Positions 25,440-34,201 of a stretch of DNA of 64,000 bases are shown piece by piece. Numbering within the stretch: position 1 is the first letter of the stretch; the number at the start of each line of letters is the position of its first letter. Below the pieces are notes generated by a model. It did not search any database. It was not told where the DNA came from and worked only from the letters and a program-made list of their open reading frames with translations. This stretch comes from Acinetobacter parvus DSM 16617 = CIP 108168 (lineage in GTDB: Bacteria > Pseudomonadota > Gammaproteobacteria > Pseudomonadales > Moraxellaceae). Location: NCBI RefSeq assembly GCF_000368025.1, contig NZ_KB849212.1, forward strand, positions 308,331-372,330. The letters run 5' to 3'. The translations under genes and the position numbers were made by a program.

Positions 25440-27986
25440 TTATGCTTCTACCATCGGGATACGATCAACTGAACGTTCAGCTTCATTTAATGGACGGATC
25501 TGATCACGCACTTCAGTAAATTGAATATATGGATCAGCTTGCTCTTCAGCGCTTGCATTAATGTAAGTTTGGAAGCGTTTACGAATCTCAGGATTCTCTA
25601 CCGCAGTACGCCATTCGTCTTGATAAGTTCCAATGACATGTGCCATGCGATTTTCAAGTTCTTCTGCAAGACCAAGCGAATCATCGACAATCACAGCTTT
25701 GAGATAATCTAAACCACCTTCCATGTTGTCACGCCATACACTCGTACGTTGTAAACGATCAGCTGTTTGGATATAGAACATAAAGAAGCGGTCGATATAA
25801 CGAATCAAAGTTTCAGTATCTAGATCAGAAGCTAAAAGCTCTGCATGGCGTGGTTTCATTCCACCATTACCACACACATATAGGTTCCAACCTTTTTCTG
25901 TCGCAATTACACCAACATCTTTACCTTGTGCTTCAGCACACTCACGCGTACAACCCGACACAGCCATTTTTAGTTTGTGCGGTGAGCGTAAGCCTTTGTA
26001 GCGGTTTTCTAATTCAATCGCTAAACCAACAGAATCATCTACGCCATAACGGCACCAAGTGCTACCTACACATGATTTCACTGTACGCAATGATTTACCA
26101 TAAGCATGACCTGACTCGAAGCCTGCTGCATTCAACTCTTCCCAAATAAATGGTAGCTCGTGCAGTTGCGCACCAAATAAGTCAACACGTTGACCACCTG
26201 TAATTTTGGTATACAGGTTATATTTTTTAGCAATTTGACCTACCGCAATCAAACCATCTGGCGTGACTTCACCACCTGCCATACGCGGTACAACTGAGTA
26301 TGAACCATCCTTTTGGATATTTCCTAAGTAATAGTCATTACTGTCTTGTAAACCTGCGTGCGTTGGTTCCAATACAAAGTCATTCCAGCACGATGCCAAA
26401 ATGTTTGCTGTCATTGGTTTACAGATATCACAACCTAAACCATGACCATGTTGTTGAATCAAATCATCAAATGTTTTGATTTTATTGACACGCACCAAGT
26501 GATAGATCTCTTGACGTGAGTACGGGAAGTGTTCGCATACATGGTTATTAACCGTTACACCTTGACGTTGTAACTCAGACTTTAAAACTTGAGTAACTAA
26601 TGGCGCACAACCACCACATGCTGTTGCTGCTTTAGTACATTTCTTTAAAGCACCTAAAGAGGTGGAACCATCACAAATAGCTTGGCAAATATCTGCTTTC
26701 GATACATTGTTACATGAACAAATCGTTGCACTGTCTGGAAGTAAATCAACACCACTACCACCCGCTTTCGCACCAGAATCAGCAAATCCTGGCATGATTA
26801 AGCTTTCAGGTGTTTCTGGCAATGCGATACCATTCAACATCATTTGTAAAAGATCGTTATATTCTTTTGCATCACCAACCAGTACTGCGCCCAGTAATTT
26901 GGTTTTATCTGCATCTACAACGATTTTCTTATAAACCAATGCATCTTCATCAGCATAGAAATAGCTGAGGGAGTTTGGAGTCATGCCATGTGCATCACCA
27001 ACCGATGCCACATCTACACCCATCAATTTCAACTTCGTGCTCATATCAGCACCAGCGAAACAATGTGTTTCTTCAGCTAAGATATGCTTGGCTGCAATAC
27101 GCGCCATGTCATAACCCGGTGCAACGAGACCATAGATTTTATTGTCCCAAAGCGCACATTCACCAATTGCGTAAATATTTTCATCAGAGGTTTGGCAGTA
27201 ATCATTGATCTTGATACCGCCACGCTCCCCAAGTGCTAAACCACTTGAACGAGCTAATTCATCACGTGGGCGAATACCTGCTGAGAATAGAATGATGTCT
27301 GTTTCAAGCTCGCTACCATCGGCAAACTTCATCACATGCGTTGCGCTTTCTCCCGCTTCAATAGATGAAGTGGCTTTTTGCGTATGAACTTTTACACCTA
27401 AGTTTTCGATTTTACGGCGTAATACTTTACCGCCTAAATCATCAATCTGAACCGCCATTAAACGAGGTGCAAACTCAACGACATGGGTTTCTAAATTTAA
27501 ATCACGTAAGGCTTTCGCTGCTTCCAAACCAAGCAAGCCACCACCAATTACAACACCCGACTTGGCATTTAAGCTTGCAGCACGGATCGCGTCTAAATCT
27601 TCGATGGTACGATATACAAAGCAATTTTCACGATCATTACCTACAATTGGCGGAACGAAAGCATATGAACCAGTTGCCAGTACAAGTTTGTCGTAGTGAA
27701 GCACATCGCCCAAACTCGTAGTGACCGTTTGCGCAGCGGTATCAATGGCAATGGCTTTGGTGTTTAGTCTTAAATCGATACCATGAGCATCGGCAAAATC
27801 GAAACGAGCAAGTGATAAATCTTTCGCTGATTTACCTGAAAAATATTCAGTCAAATGTACACGGTCGTATGCAATACGTGGCTCTTCGGCAAGAATCGTA
27901 ATTTCCAGTTTATCATCAGCTTTCTCCAGAATGGCTTCGATGAATTTGTGCCCCACCATACCGTGACCAATCATCACTAATTTCAT
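25440..27986 (-). CDS. nirB: NADH-dependent nitrite reductase large subunit
   Basis: The 848-residue enzyme reduces nitrite to ammonium in the cytoplasm. It has two nucleotide-binding flavoprotein segments (KLVMIGHGMVGHKF and GVVIGGGLLGLEAAKAL), a BFD-like [2Fe-2S] segment (CSCNN and CGGCAPLV), and a C-terminal sirohaem/[4Fe-4S] domain with ferredoxin-like half. Cluster cysteines are seen in CVGSTWCRYG, CTRECAEAQG and VCGNGG. The ATG at 27986 follows a GGAGAG site. It heads the operon, behind a sigma-54 promoter and a leader terminator described separately, which suits control by nitrogen status and nitrate. Confidence 0.95.
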   Translation of the reverse strand: MKLVMIGHGMVGHKFIEAILEKADDKLEITILAEEPRIAYDRVHLTEYFSGKSAKDLSLARFDFADAHGIDLRLNTKAIAIDTAAQTVTTSLGDVLHYDKLVLATGSYAFVPPIVGNDRENCFVYRTIEDLDAIRAASLNAKSGVVIGGGLLGLEAAKALRDLNLETHVVEFAPRLMAVQIDDLGGKVLRRKIENLGVKVHTQKATSSIEAGESATHVMKFADGSELETDIILFSAGIRPRDELARSSGLALGERGGIKINDYCQTSDENIYAIGECALWDNKIYGLVAPGYDMARIAAKHILAEETHCFAGADMSTKLKLMGVDVASVGDAHGMTPNSLSYFYADEDALVYKKIVVDADKTKLLGAVLVGDAKEYNDLLQMMLNGIALPETPESLIMPGFADSGAKAGGSGVDLLPDSATICSCNNVSKADICQAICDGSTSLGALKKCTKAATACGGCAPLVTQVLKSELQRQGVTVNNHVCEHFPYSRQEIYHLVRVNKIKTFDDLIQQHGHGLGCDICKPMTANILASCWNDFVLEPTHAGLQDSNDYYLGNIQKDGSYSVVPRMAGGEVTPDGLIAVGQIAKKYNLYTKITGGQRVDLFGAQLHELPFIWEELNAAGFESGHAYGKSLRTVKSCVGSTWCRYGVDDSVGLAIELENRYKGLRSPHKLKMAVSGCTRECAEAQGKDVGVIATEKGWNLYVCGNGGMKPRHAELLASDLDTETLIRYIDRFFMFYIQTADRLQRTSVWRDNMEGGLDYLKAVIVDDSLGLAEELENRMAHVIGTYQDEWRTAVENPEIRKRFQTYINASAEEQADPYIQFTEVRDQIRPLNEAERSVDRIPMVEA

Positions 27987-28193
27987 TGTGTCTCTCCTCA
28001 ATTCTTCTCTATTTATTCAGCTAGCGGTTGCTTGCGTTCCTGTTGTTGCTGATATATCTGGTATAAGGATTTGCAAAACCAAGGCAGAATTTATCCACAC
28101 GCCATTGCTTGCATTTGCATGGCATGTAATTCGGATAAAGTACTGGAAATGTTTTGCGAAATTGAATAATGTGCAGCTGGCACCAGAACAGAT

Positions 28194-28225
28194 AAAAAAA
28201 CGAGCCGCCCTGTTGAGCGAGCTCG
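28194..28225 (-). terminator. Intrinsic terminator inside the nirB leader (attenuator)
   Basis: On the minus strand an 8-bp GC-rich stem with one bulged base (CGAGC-T-CGC paired to GCG-GCTCG) is followed by seven T. It lies about 180 nt after the sigma-54 start region and 208 bp before nirB, so transcription must pass it. Two hairpins precede it at 28349-28361 (CCGAT/ATCGG) and 28325-28341 (ACACAA/TTGTGT), the sort of paired hairpins bound by ANTAR antiterminators such as NasT. Confidence 0.75.
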
Positions 28226-28416
28226 CGACGCTGGAACTAAAATTTTAAGTAGGCTTACGATTACTTTATTTGTAGATAAAAAAGACATTGCCATCTCCCA
28301 TACTGAACGTATACTGCTTTGCTGACACAATTCACTTGTGTAAACAAACCGATCAGATCGGACATCGTTGGCCGTCTTACAATTTTAAAAAGTCATCTTC
28401 GACTTACAGAATAATT

Positions 28417-28433
28417 AGCAAATGCTGTGCCAA
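28417..28433 (-). promoter_or_regulatory. Sigma-54 promoter of the nirB operon
   Basis: The minus strand reads TTGGCACAGCATTTGCT, which matches the -24/-12 consensus TGGCACR-N4-TTGCW at every defined position. Transcription would begin near 28405, giving a leader of about 420 nt before nirB. Confidence 0.85.
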
Positions 28434-28555
28434 CTTACACAACACATTTACATAATTACTATTAACCTTTGTTTTTTATAAACTTTATAGATATAAAATA
28501 AATATCGGTAGATAAACCAATGGATTCTCATACCGTCTTAGCAGGCACTGACCTG

Positions 28556-28585
28556 TTTTAAAGCACAATTCACCCTGCTTTAAAA
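28556..28585. promoter_or_regulatory. Inverted repeat, candidate activator site upstream of the sigma-54 promoter
   Basis: TTTTAAAGCA and TGCTTTAAAA form a perfect 10-bp inverted repeat with a 10-bp spacer, about 125 bp upstream of the -24 element. That distance fits an enhancer-binding protein such as NtrC, though the sequence is not a clear NtrC consensus. I see nothing else recognisable in 28434-28865 apart from AT-rich DNA that must also hold the nasT promoter. Confidence 0.35.
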
Positions 28586-28865
28586 TAACTCTTTTTATGC
28601 ACTAAAAACGAACACAAACTTATTTTCCATAGCTAAATGCAGATTTTCATTTCTTGAATAGAGAGGTAACGATACAATAAAGCGCATAAACCATATAAGT
28701 TAGAGAGCAATTGCACCGAATAAGACAATTAAAAACATACTTTATGGCATTAATTTTGCTTAAAAAATTATAGGATCTTTCATATTTCGCAGTTGAAATG
28801 CCCATAAGATCTACTCCTAGCACGACCTAAAATGTGCAACTATCTACTGTTGACCCTGTACACTT

Positions 28866-29468
28866 ATGCCGAAACTTAAAATTGCACTCATTGACGATGA
28901 TCAGGCTCGGGCTGAGTACATCAAAAAGTGTTTGATTGAACACGACTTCGATGTGATTGCCTGTTTTACACTTGATCACCTGAATATTTTTAAACTCGAA
29001 CATCTACAGGCAGATGTGATTCTGCTGGATATGGACCATCCCCACCGTGATGTGATTGAGAGTTGTGTCAGTAATTTTGACCTGCCCACGGTTCTGTTTA
29101 CCAAAAATACTGATAAAGACACTATTAAACAGGCCATTGATGCAGGCATTACCGCCTATATTGTAGATGGTATTGATCCTAGCCGCCTGCATACCATTCT
29201 GGATATTTCAATTGAACAATATAAAAAGCACAAAAAACTGGAATCCGATTTAAAGGATGCCAAAACTAAACTGGCTGATCGTAAAGACATTGAAAAGGCC
29301 AAAGCGTTACTGATGCAGTTGCATGGCTTAACGGAAGATACCGCCTTTCAATTACTGCGCAAAAACGCCATGAGCCATCGCATGACTATTGGGGAAATGG
29401 CACGCCGTTTACTCGATGCACAACAACTTTTAAGTAATCAATTAAATAGCCAGCTAAAGGATGAATAG
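28866..29468 (+). CDS. nasT: Nitrate-responsive ANTAR antiterminator NasT
   Basis: The 200-residue protein has a receiver-like domain (KIALIDDD at the N terminus, Asp55 in ILLDMDHP), a coiled-coil linker, and a C-terminal ANTAR RNA-binding domain (about 130-195) with DIEKAKALLMQLHGLTEDTAFQLLRKNAM. NasT binds hairpins in the leader RNA of nitrate/nitrite assimilation operons and prevents termination; NasS holds it inactive without nitrate. The nirB leader opposite contains a terminator of the kind it should act on. Its stop codon directly abuts the nasS start. Confidence 0.92.
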   Translation: MPKLKIALIDDDQARAEYIKKCLIEHDFDVIACFTLDHLNIFKLEHLQADVILLDMDHPHRDVIESCVSNFDLPTVLFTKNTDKDTIKQAIDAGITAYIVDGIDPSRLHTILDISIEQYKKHKKLESDLKDAKTKLADRKDIEKAKALLMQLHGLTEDTAFQLLRKNAMSHRMTIGEMARRLLDAQQLLSNQLNSQLKDE

Positions 29469-30509
29469 ATGAGTCATTTAGTCGAATTAAAGAAAGTGGA
29501 AAAAACTAAACTGCAACTTGGCTATATTCCTTTGCTGGATTGTATTGCACTGCTTTGGGCAAAACATCGTGGTTTTTTTGATGATGCTGGACTGGATGTC
29601 ACACTAGTGAAAGAAGCATCCTGGGCAAGTTTACGTGACCGTCTTGCCTTTGGACTTTTGGATGCAGCGCATTGTTTATCAGCCATGCTACCAGCCGCAG
29701 CCGCAGGTGCTGATCAAACTGGTATCGCCTTACAAACCCCTTTAGTACTGAGCGAAAACCGCGCATTTATTAGTTTAAGCCAAAAACTCTGTTATGAGCT
29801 TGATATTCAACAACATGATTCCGCAGAGACATCTGCAAAAAAACTGCTCAGTCATATCAAACAGAATCATACGGTTGCCTTAGCCCATGTGTTTAAACAT
29901 TCCATTCATCATTATTGTTTAAGGGAATGGCTGGCACTGGCCGATCCAGAACTGGCCCAGTCAATTTCAATGAAAACACTCCCCCCACCGTATATGGTTG
30001 AAGCCTTGAGCAATCATCTGATTGATGGTTTCTGCGTGGGAGAACCGTGGAATACACAAGCTGAGCTGCAAGGACTGAGCCATATTGTCTGTTCAAGCCA
30101 AGATATTATTCCAAATGTGGCAGATAAGGTTTTAGCCGTGACCCAGGAATGGGCACAACAGCATCCAAATACTTTGGTTGCATTAACTGGTGCCATTCTA
30201 AAGGCACAGCAGGAACTTCGGGAATTAGAAGATTTTGCGCCTATATGGCAGTTGCTGATTGAGTTTGATGTGATTCAGTTTAACTGCTCTACAGAAGTGC
30301 ATGTCGAAAAATACTATACCATTCAAAATATTGTTCGGAATTTTGTCCAAGACAGTGCTGAACCCAAGCTCAGTGACTTTGAATGGCTGTTTCAACAAAT
30401 GCAGAAATGGAATGGTTCTGATCAGGACGTGACGTTTGTTACTCATCAGGCTCAAAACTGTTTGTTGCTTGATATACATCACATCGCATTACAGACCATC
30501 AAACAATAG
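29469..30509 (+). CDS. nasS: Nitrate sensor NasS (cytoplasmic NrtA-like binding protein)
   Basis: The 346-residue protein resembles nitrate ABC-transporter binding proteins (LGYIPLLDCIALLWAKHRGFFDDAGLDVTLVKE, GFCVGEPWN) but has no signal peptide, as expected of the cytoplasmic sensor NasS. NasS binds nitrate or nitrite and releases NasT. Its ATG immediately follows the nasT stop codon, so the two are translated together. A hairpin that terminates on the opposite strand begins 2 bp after the stop. Confidence 0.9.
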   Translation: MSHLVELKKVEKTKLQLGYIPLLDCIALLWAKHRGFFDDAGLDVTLVKEASWASLRDRLAFGLLDAAHCLSAMLPAAAAGADQTGIALQTPLVLSENRAFISLSQKLCYELDIQQHDSAETSAKKLLSHIKQNHTVALAHVFKHSIHHYCLREWLALADPELAQSISMKTLPPPYMVEALSNHLIDGFCVGEPWNTQAELQGLSHIVCSSQDIIPNVADKVLAVTQEWAQQHPNTLVALTGAILKAQQELRELEDFAPIWQLLIEFDVIQFNCSTEVHVEKYYTIQNIVRNFVQDSAEPKLSDFEWLFQQMQKWNGSDQDVTFVTHQAQNCLLLDIHHIALQTIKQ

Positions 30510-30511
30510 GC

Positions 30512-30542
30512 AAAAAAAGCTGTCTTTAAAATTAAAGACAGC
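30512..30542 (-). terminator. Minus-strand terminator hairpin next to nasS
   Basis: A 10-bp perfect stem GCTGTCTTTA/TAAAGACAGC with a 4-nt loop is preceded on the plus strand by seven A, that is, followed by seven T on the minus strand. It can fold in nasS mRNA too, but only the minus orientation has a U tract. Confidence 0.75.
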
Positions 30543-30555
30543 ATTGAAAGACCCA

Positions 30556-30588
30556 TAAGAGATTACGCCAATCAAAAGTAATCTCTTA
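30556..30588. other. Perfect 11-bp hairpin beside the minus-strand terminator
   Basis: TAAGAGATTAC and GTAATCTCTTA pair perfectly around an 11-nt loop. With the terminator at 30512-30542 it would form the 3' part of a minus-strand transcript. No open frame accompanies it, so a small RNA is possible. The rest of the gap to aroQ (30589-31189) is AT-rich and shows nothing I can name. Confidence 0.4.
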
Positions 30589-31189
30589 AGTACTCACCAT
30601 CTTAATTAACAAAGGTTATCTTTTTCGGACATTTTTATGTCATTAGCAGCCATCCCGAAATGAAAAAATCATCATTTTTGCCAACTCTAAATTTTTTAAA
30701 GCTATACAACCAACAATCACTTTTTTTTAAAACCTTTTGTGCCTGTTCCAAACCTAATACAGATGCTATCCATATAAATTAATCCAAAACAATATATTTC
30801 AACTAAAATAAATAAAAACAATAAATTAAGATAAAAATTAATCCTTATTGAATCAAAATCGTACATGCTGGTTGAAATTTATGATGAGTTTGCATGTAGT
30901 TTAAAAATCATCATTTGGCGATTTTGACCATTGAGTTACACAAATCCCATGAACGAAAAGTGGCAATTCAGTTTAAAATAATGAAAAAGCACAACACCCT
31001 AAAATTTGTCATATTTTAACATTGCCAATTCCTTGCAAAGTTTTCATTATATGCAGCATGCTTGGTATGCAACTTTCTTCATAGATTAAAATAAATTATA
31101 AAAAAATTGCAGAATTTTGTGCCATAATAAGCAAACTTTGCAGACATCTTGCAAAACATATTTGCAGTTTTAGAATTGGAGCAGGCTGA

Positions 31190-31639
31190 ATGAGCTCAAC
31201 CATTTTGGTGATTCATGGACCGAATTTAAACTTGCTAGGAAAGCGCGAACCAGAAGTCTATGGTTATCTCACCCTAGAGGATATTAACCAGCAACTCACT
31301 GCTCAGGCTAAAAATTCGTCATTGACACTGGATACCTTTCAAAGTAACTGGGAAGGCGCAATTGTGGATCGCATCCATCAGGCACAAAATGAAAATATAA
31401 AATTTATCATTATCAACCCTGCCGCCCTTACCCACACTTCTGTGGCCTTACGTGATGCCCTACTTGGTGTTGCCATCCCATTTATTGAGGTGCATTTGTC
31501 AAATGTTCACGCCCGTGAAGCATTTCGTCATCACTCATACCTGTCAGATAAAGCTATTGGCGTGATCTGTGGATTAGGTGCCAGGGGTTATTCCTTTGCA
31601 CTCGATTATGCCATCGAAAAAATTCAATCTTCTAACTAA
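31190..31639 (+). CDS. aroQ: Type II 3-dehydroquinate dehydratase
   Basis: The 149-residue enzyme dehydrates 3-dehydroquinate in the shikimate pathway. It has the family start ILVIHGPNLNLLGKREPEVYG with the catalytic tyrosine, the INPAALTHTSVALRDAL segment and EVHLSNVHAREAFRHHS with the catalytic histidine. A GGAG site lies upstream of the ATG. It leads the aroQ-accB-accC operon, an order shared with Pseudomonas. Confidence 0.95.
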   Translation: MSSTILVIHGPNLNLLGKREPEVYGYLTLEDINQQLTAQAKNSSLTLDTFQSNWEGAIVDRIHQAQNENIKFIIINPAALTHTSVALRDALLGVAIPFIEVHLSNVHAREAFRHHSYLSDKAIGVICGLGARGYSFALDYAIEKIQSSN

Positions 31640-31664
31640 TTTACACATTTAGGAATGCTCAGTC

Positions 31665-32084
31665 ATGGATATCCGTAAAATCAAGAAACTTATCGACCTG
31701 ATGATTGAATCTGACTTACAAGCGATAGAAGTTAAGGAAGGCGACCAATCCATTTCACTGACTCGTCCAACGCCTGTATACACAGCGGCTCCTGTTGCAG
31801 CACCAATCACTTCAGCGCCAGCAGCGCCAGCTGCAAAAACACCACGTGGTGCGGTTGAGACCTCTCCGATGGTTGGCGTTTTCTATTCAGCACCAAGTCC
31901 AGGTGAACCCCCATTTGTCAATGTAGGCCAAACAGTTTCTGCGGGTGAAACTCTGGGTATTATTGAAGCCATGAAAATCATGAATCCAATTGAGGCAACT
32001 CAAAGTGGTGTAATTGAAGAGATTTTGGTTAAGAATGGTGAAGTGATTCAATTCGGTCAAGCGCTTTTCCGCTACCGTGCCTAA
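31665..32084 (+). CDS. accB: Acetyl-CoA carboxylase biotin carboxyl carrier protein
   Basis: The 139-residue protein has a short N-terminal domain (MDIRKIKKLIDLMIESDL), an Ala/Pro-rich linker (about 40-62) and a biotinyl domain with EAMKIMN, whose lysine carries biotin. It also shows the thumb segment (YSAPSPGEPPFVNVGQ) typical of AccB. It shuttles CO2 from biotin carboxylase to the carboxyltransferase for malonyl-CoA synthesis. It follows aroQ by 25 bp. Confidence 0.95.
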   Translation: MDIRKIKKLIDLMIESDLQAIEVKEGDQSISLTRPTPVYTAAPVAAPITSAPAAPAAKTPRGAVETSPMVGVFYSAPSPGEPPFVNVGQTVSAGETLGIIEAMKIMNPIEATQSGVIEEILVKNGEVIQFGQALFRYRA

Positions 32085-32101
32085 TGAGTCTGGGGATTCC
32101 T

Positions 32102-33466
32102 ATGTTGCAAAAAGTACTCATTGCAAACCGTGGTGAAATTGCTTTACGAATTACGCGGGCTTGTAAAACTCTTGGCATTAAAACCGTTGGAATTTATTCC
32201 GATGCCGACAAGGATTTAATGCATCTACGCTTTGTTGATGAAGCGGTCTGCATTGGCCCAGGTGCAAGCAGTGAAAGCTACTTGAATATTCCTGCCATTA
32301 TTACCGCCGCAGAAATTACAGGTGCGGATGCCATTCATCCTGGTTATGGCTTCCTGTCGGAAAATGCCGAGTTTGCTGAAATTGTTGAAAACTCTGGCTT
32401 CATTTTCATTGGCCCACGTCCTGAACATATCCGCCTGATGGGTAACAAGGTTTCAGCAATCATGGCAATGAAGAAATCTGGGGTGCCAACTGTGCCAGGT
32501 TCTGCCCATGCGGTAACACCCAACAACGCACTTGCAGAAGCCAAACAAATTGGCTTTCCATTGATTGTCAAGGCTGCGGCTGGCGGTGGTGGTCGTGGTA
32601 TGCGTATTGTCGAGCGTGTCGATACCTTGCTTGAATCTGTGCAGGCTGCCCAGCGTGATGCAGAAATGTGGTTCGGCGATGATACCGTCTATATGGAACG
32701 TTTCCTGCAAAAACCCCGTCATGTTGAGGTTCAGATCCTTGGCGATGGCAATGGCCATGCAATCCATTTGTATGACCGTGACTGTTCGCTACAGCGCCGT
32801 CATCAAAAGGTTCTGGAAGAGGCACCTGCGCCAAATCTGCCAGAACAGGCACGTGCAGATATTCTGGAAGCCTGTGTCAATGCCTGTAAATTGATGCAGT
32901 ATCGTGGTGCTGGTACTTTTGAGTTTTTATTTGAAGAAGGCGAATTTTTCTTCATTGAAATGAATACACGGGTACAGGTTGAACACCCTGTCACTGAAAT
33001 GGTCACGGGTGTGGACATTATTGAACAACAGCTTCGTATTGCTGCGGGTTTAGGTCTAAACCTTGAACAGGATGAAATTGAGGTTAAAGGTCATGCCATT
33101 GAATGTCGTATCAATGCAGAAGACCCAACCACGTTCTTGCCATCCCCTGGAAAAATTGAAACTTTCTATGCACCAGGTGGCGCAGGTATCCGTCTAGACT
33201 CTCATATTTATCAAGGTTATAGCATTCCGCCTTACTATGATTCCATGATTGCCAAACTGATTGCACATGGCAAAGATCGCGAAACATCGTTGGCCCGTAT
33301 GCGTCAGGCGCTGGATGAAATGATTTTGACAGGAATCAAAACCAATATTCCACTGCATAAAGACCTGATTTTGCAGGATGCCAATTTCTGTGAACAGGCA
33401 ATGGATATCCATTATCTTGAGAAGCATTTATTAAAACAGTTGGCACAACAGGCCGAAACTGCTTAA
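32102..33466 (+). CDS. accC: Acetyl-CoA carboxylase biotin carboxylase subunit
   Basis: The 454-residue ATP-grasp enzyme carboxylates biotin on AccB. Visible marks are KVLIANRGEIALRI at the start, the glycine-rich KAAAGGGGRGM loop, EEAPAPNL, and EMNTRVQVEHPVTEMVTG with metal and catalytic residues. I start at 32102 because GGGG lies 6 nt upstream; an earlier ATG at 32084 overlaps the accB stop. A bidirectional terminator follows. Confidence 0.95.
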   Translation: MLQKVLIANRGEIALRITRACKTLGIKTVGIYSDADKDLMHLRFVDEAVCIGPGASSESYLNIPAIITAAEITGADAIHPGYGFLSENAEFAEIVENSGFIFIGPRPEHIRLMGNKVSAIMAMKKSGVPTVPGSAHAVTPNNALAEAKQIGFPLIVKAAAGGGGRGMRIVERVDTLLESVQAAQRDAEMWFGDDTVYMERFLQKPRHVEVQILGDGNGHAIHLYDRDCSLQRRHQKVLEEAPAPNLPEQARADILEACVNACKLMQYRGAGTFEFLFEEGEFFFIEMNTRVQVEHPVTEMVTGVDIIEQQLRIAAGLGLNLEQDEIEVKGHAIECRINAEDPTTFLPSPGKIETFYAPGGAGIRLDSHIYQGYSIPPYYDSMIAKLIAHGKDRETSLARMRQALDEMILTGIKTNIPLHKDLILQDANFCEQAMDIHYLEKHLLKQLAQQAETA

Positions 33467-33472
33467 ATAAAA

Positions 33473-33505
33473 AACCTCTTATAAAATTATAAGAGGTTTT
33501 TTATT
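33473..33505. terminator. Bidirectional terminator after accC
   Basis: The stem AACCTCTTAT/ATAAGAGGTT is preceded by A and followed by T runs, so it can serve accC and the converging gene at 33518. Confidence 0.85.
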
Positions 33506-33517
33506 GATCTTGATTCT

Positions 33518-33994
33518 TTATGGTAAAACACGGCGTAAGGTTGCAAAGCACTTTTCGCCTTTTTCATTGGCACAAAAATCAATGGTATTGTCATTCGTCC
33601 ATTTCACAAAATATTGTGAAACCTCACCTGTTTGATCCTGTTGCTGACCAGAACAGTCCATCTGATTATTGTCATACTTAATCTGTAAGATCAGTGCAGG
33701 CAAACGTTCCTTGTGATCTTCAGAGGGCTGGTAATCATACAGGCCATAAGACCATTCCTGACCACTTTTTATCACCACATCACTCATGCCACGGAAGTTA
33801 TAATATTCGATACATTTCTTGTTATTGGTAATTTCCATTCCCCATAAACCCATAATTTCTGGGCGGCTGGTGACACGAATTGCATTTGCTTTTGCAATTT
33901 GCTGGGGTGTCACTGTTTTCGCATTCACAACCGTATCTGCCATAGTCCATGTTGAGCAAGCCCATAACAATCCAATAATATAAATATTTTTCAT
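33518..33994 (-). CDS. Hypothetical secreted protein
   Basis: I do not recognise this 158-residue protein. It has a Sec signal peptide (MKNIYIIGLLWACSTWTMA, cleavage probably before Asp20) and a mature part of about 139 residues with four cysteines (KKCIEYY, MDCSG, DFCANE, EKCFATL) that may form two disulfides in the periplasm. It contains a short charged segment and no membrane span after the signal. It lies between accC, with which it converges, and a broken amidase gene. Confidence 0.65.
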   Translation of the reverse strand: MKNIYIIGLLWACSTWTMADTVVNAKTVTPQQIAKANAIRVTSRPEIMGLWGMEITNNKKCIEYYNFRGMSDVVIKSGQEWSYGLYDYQPSEDHKERLPALILQIKYDNNQMDCSGQQQDQTGEVSQYFVKWTNDNTIDFCANEKGEKCFATLRRVLP

Positions 33995-34201
33995 AGATTT
34001 AATTAAGTCGTAATCTAAACGTTGCAGTGGCTTAACTTAGCATATTTTTAAAGAAAATCCCGCAATCATAACAGCATATAAACACAATATTTTTAGTATG
34101 CAATTTATTTGATTGTTGTGCATTTTTTTCAGGTATTCTTATCCAGAATCACAGTTAAAATTTTCCATTTTATTAACGGTTTAGCTTTAGGGATAAAAGC
34201 C

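Noticed and set aside
27988..28248. 86-codon plus-strand frame in front of nirB
   Set aside because: It runs antisense to the nirB leader, overlaps the nirB ribosome-binding site and the attenuator, has no ribosome-binding site and matches no family I know.
34109..34201. Upstream extension of the amidase frame
   Set aside because: The extra residues are hydrophobic noise; the conserved amidase N terminus begins at the ATG at 34202.
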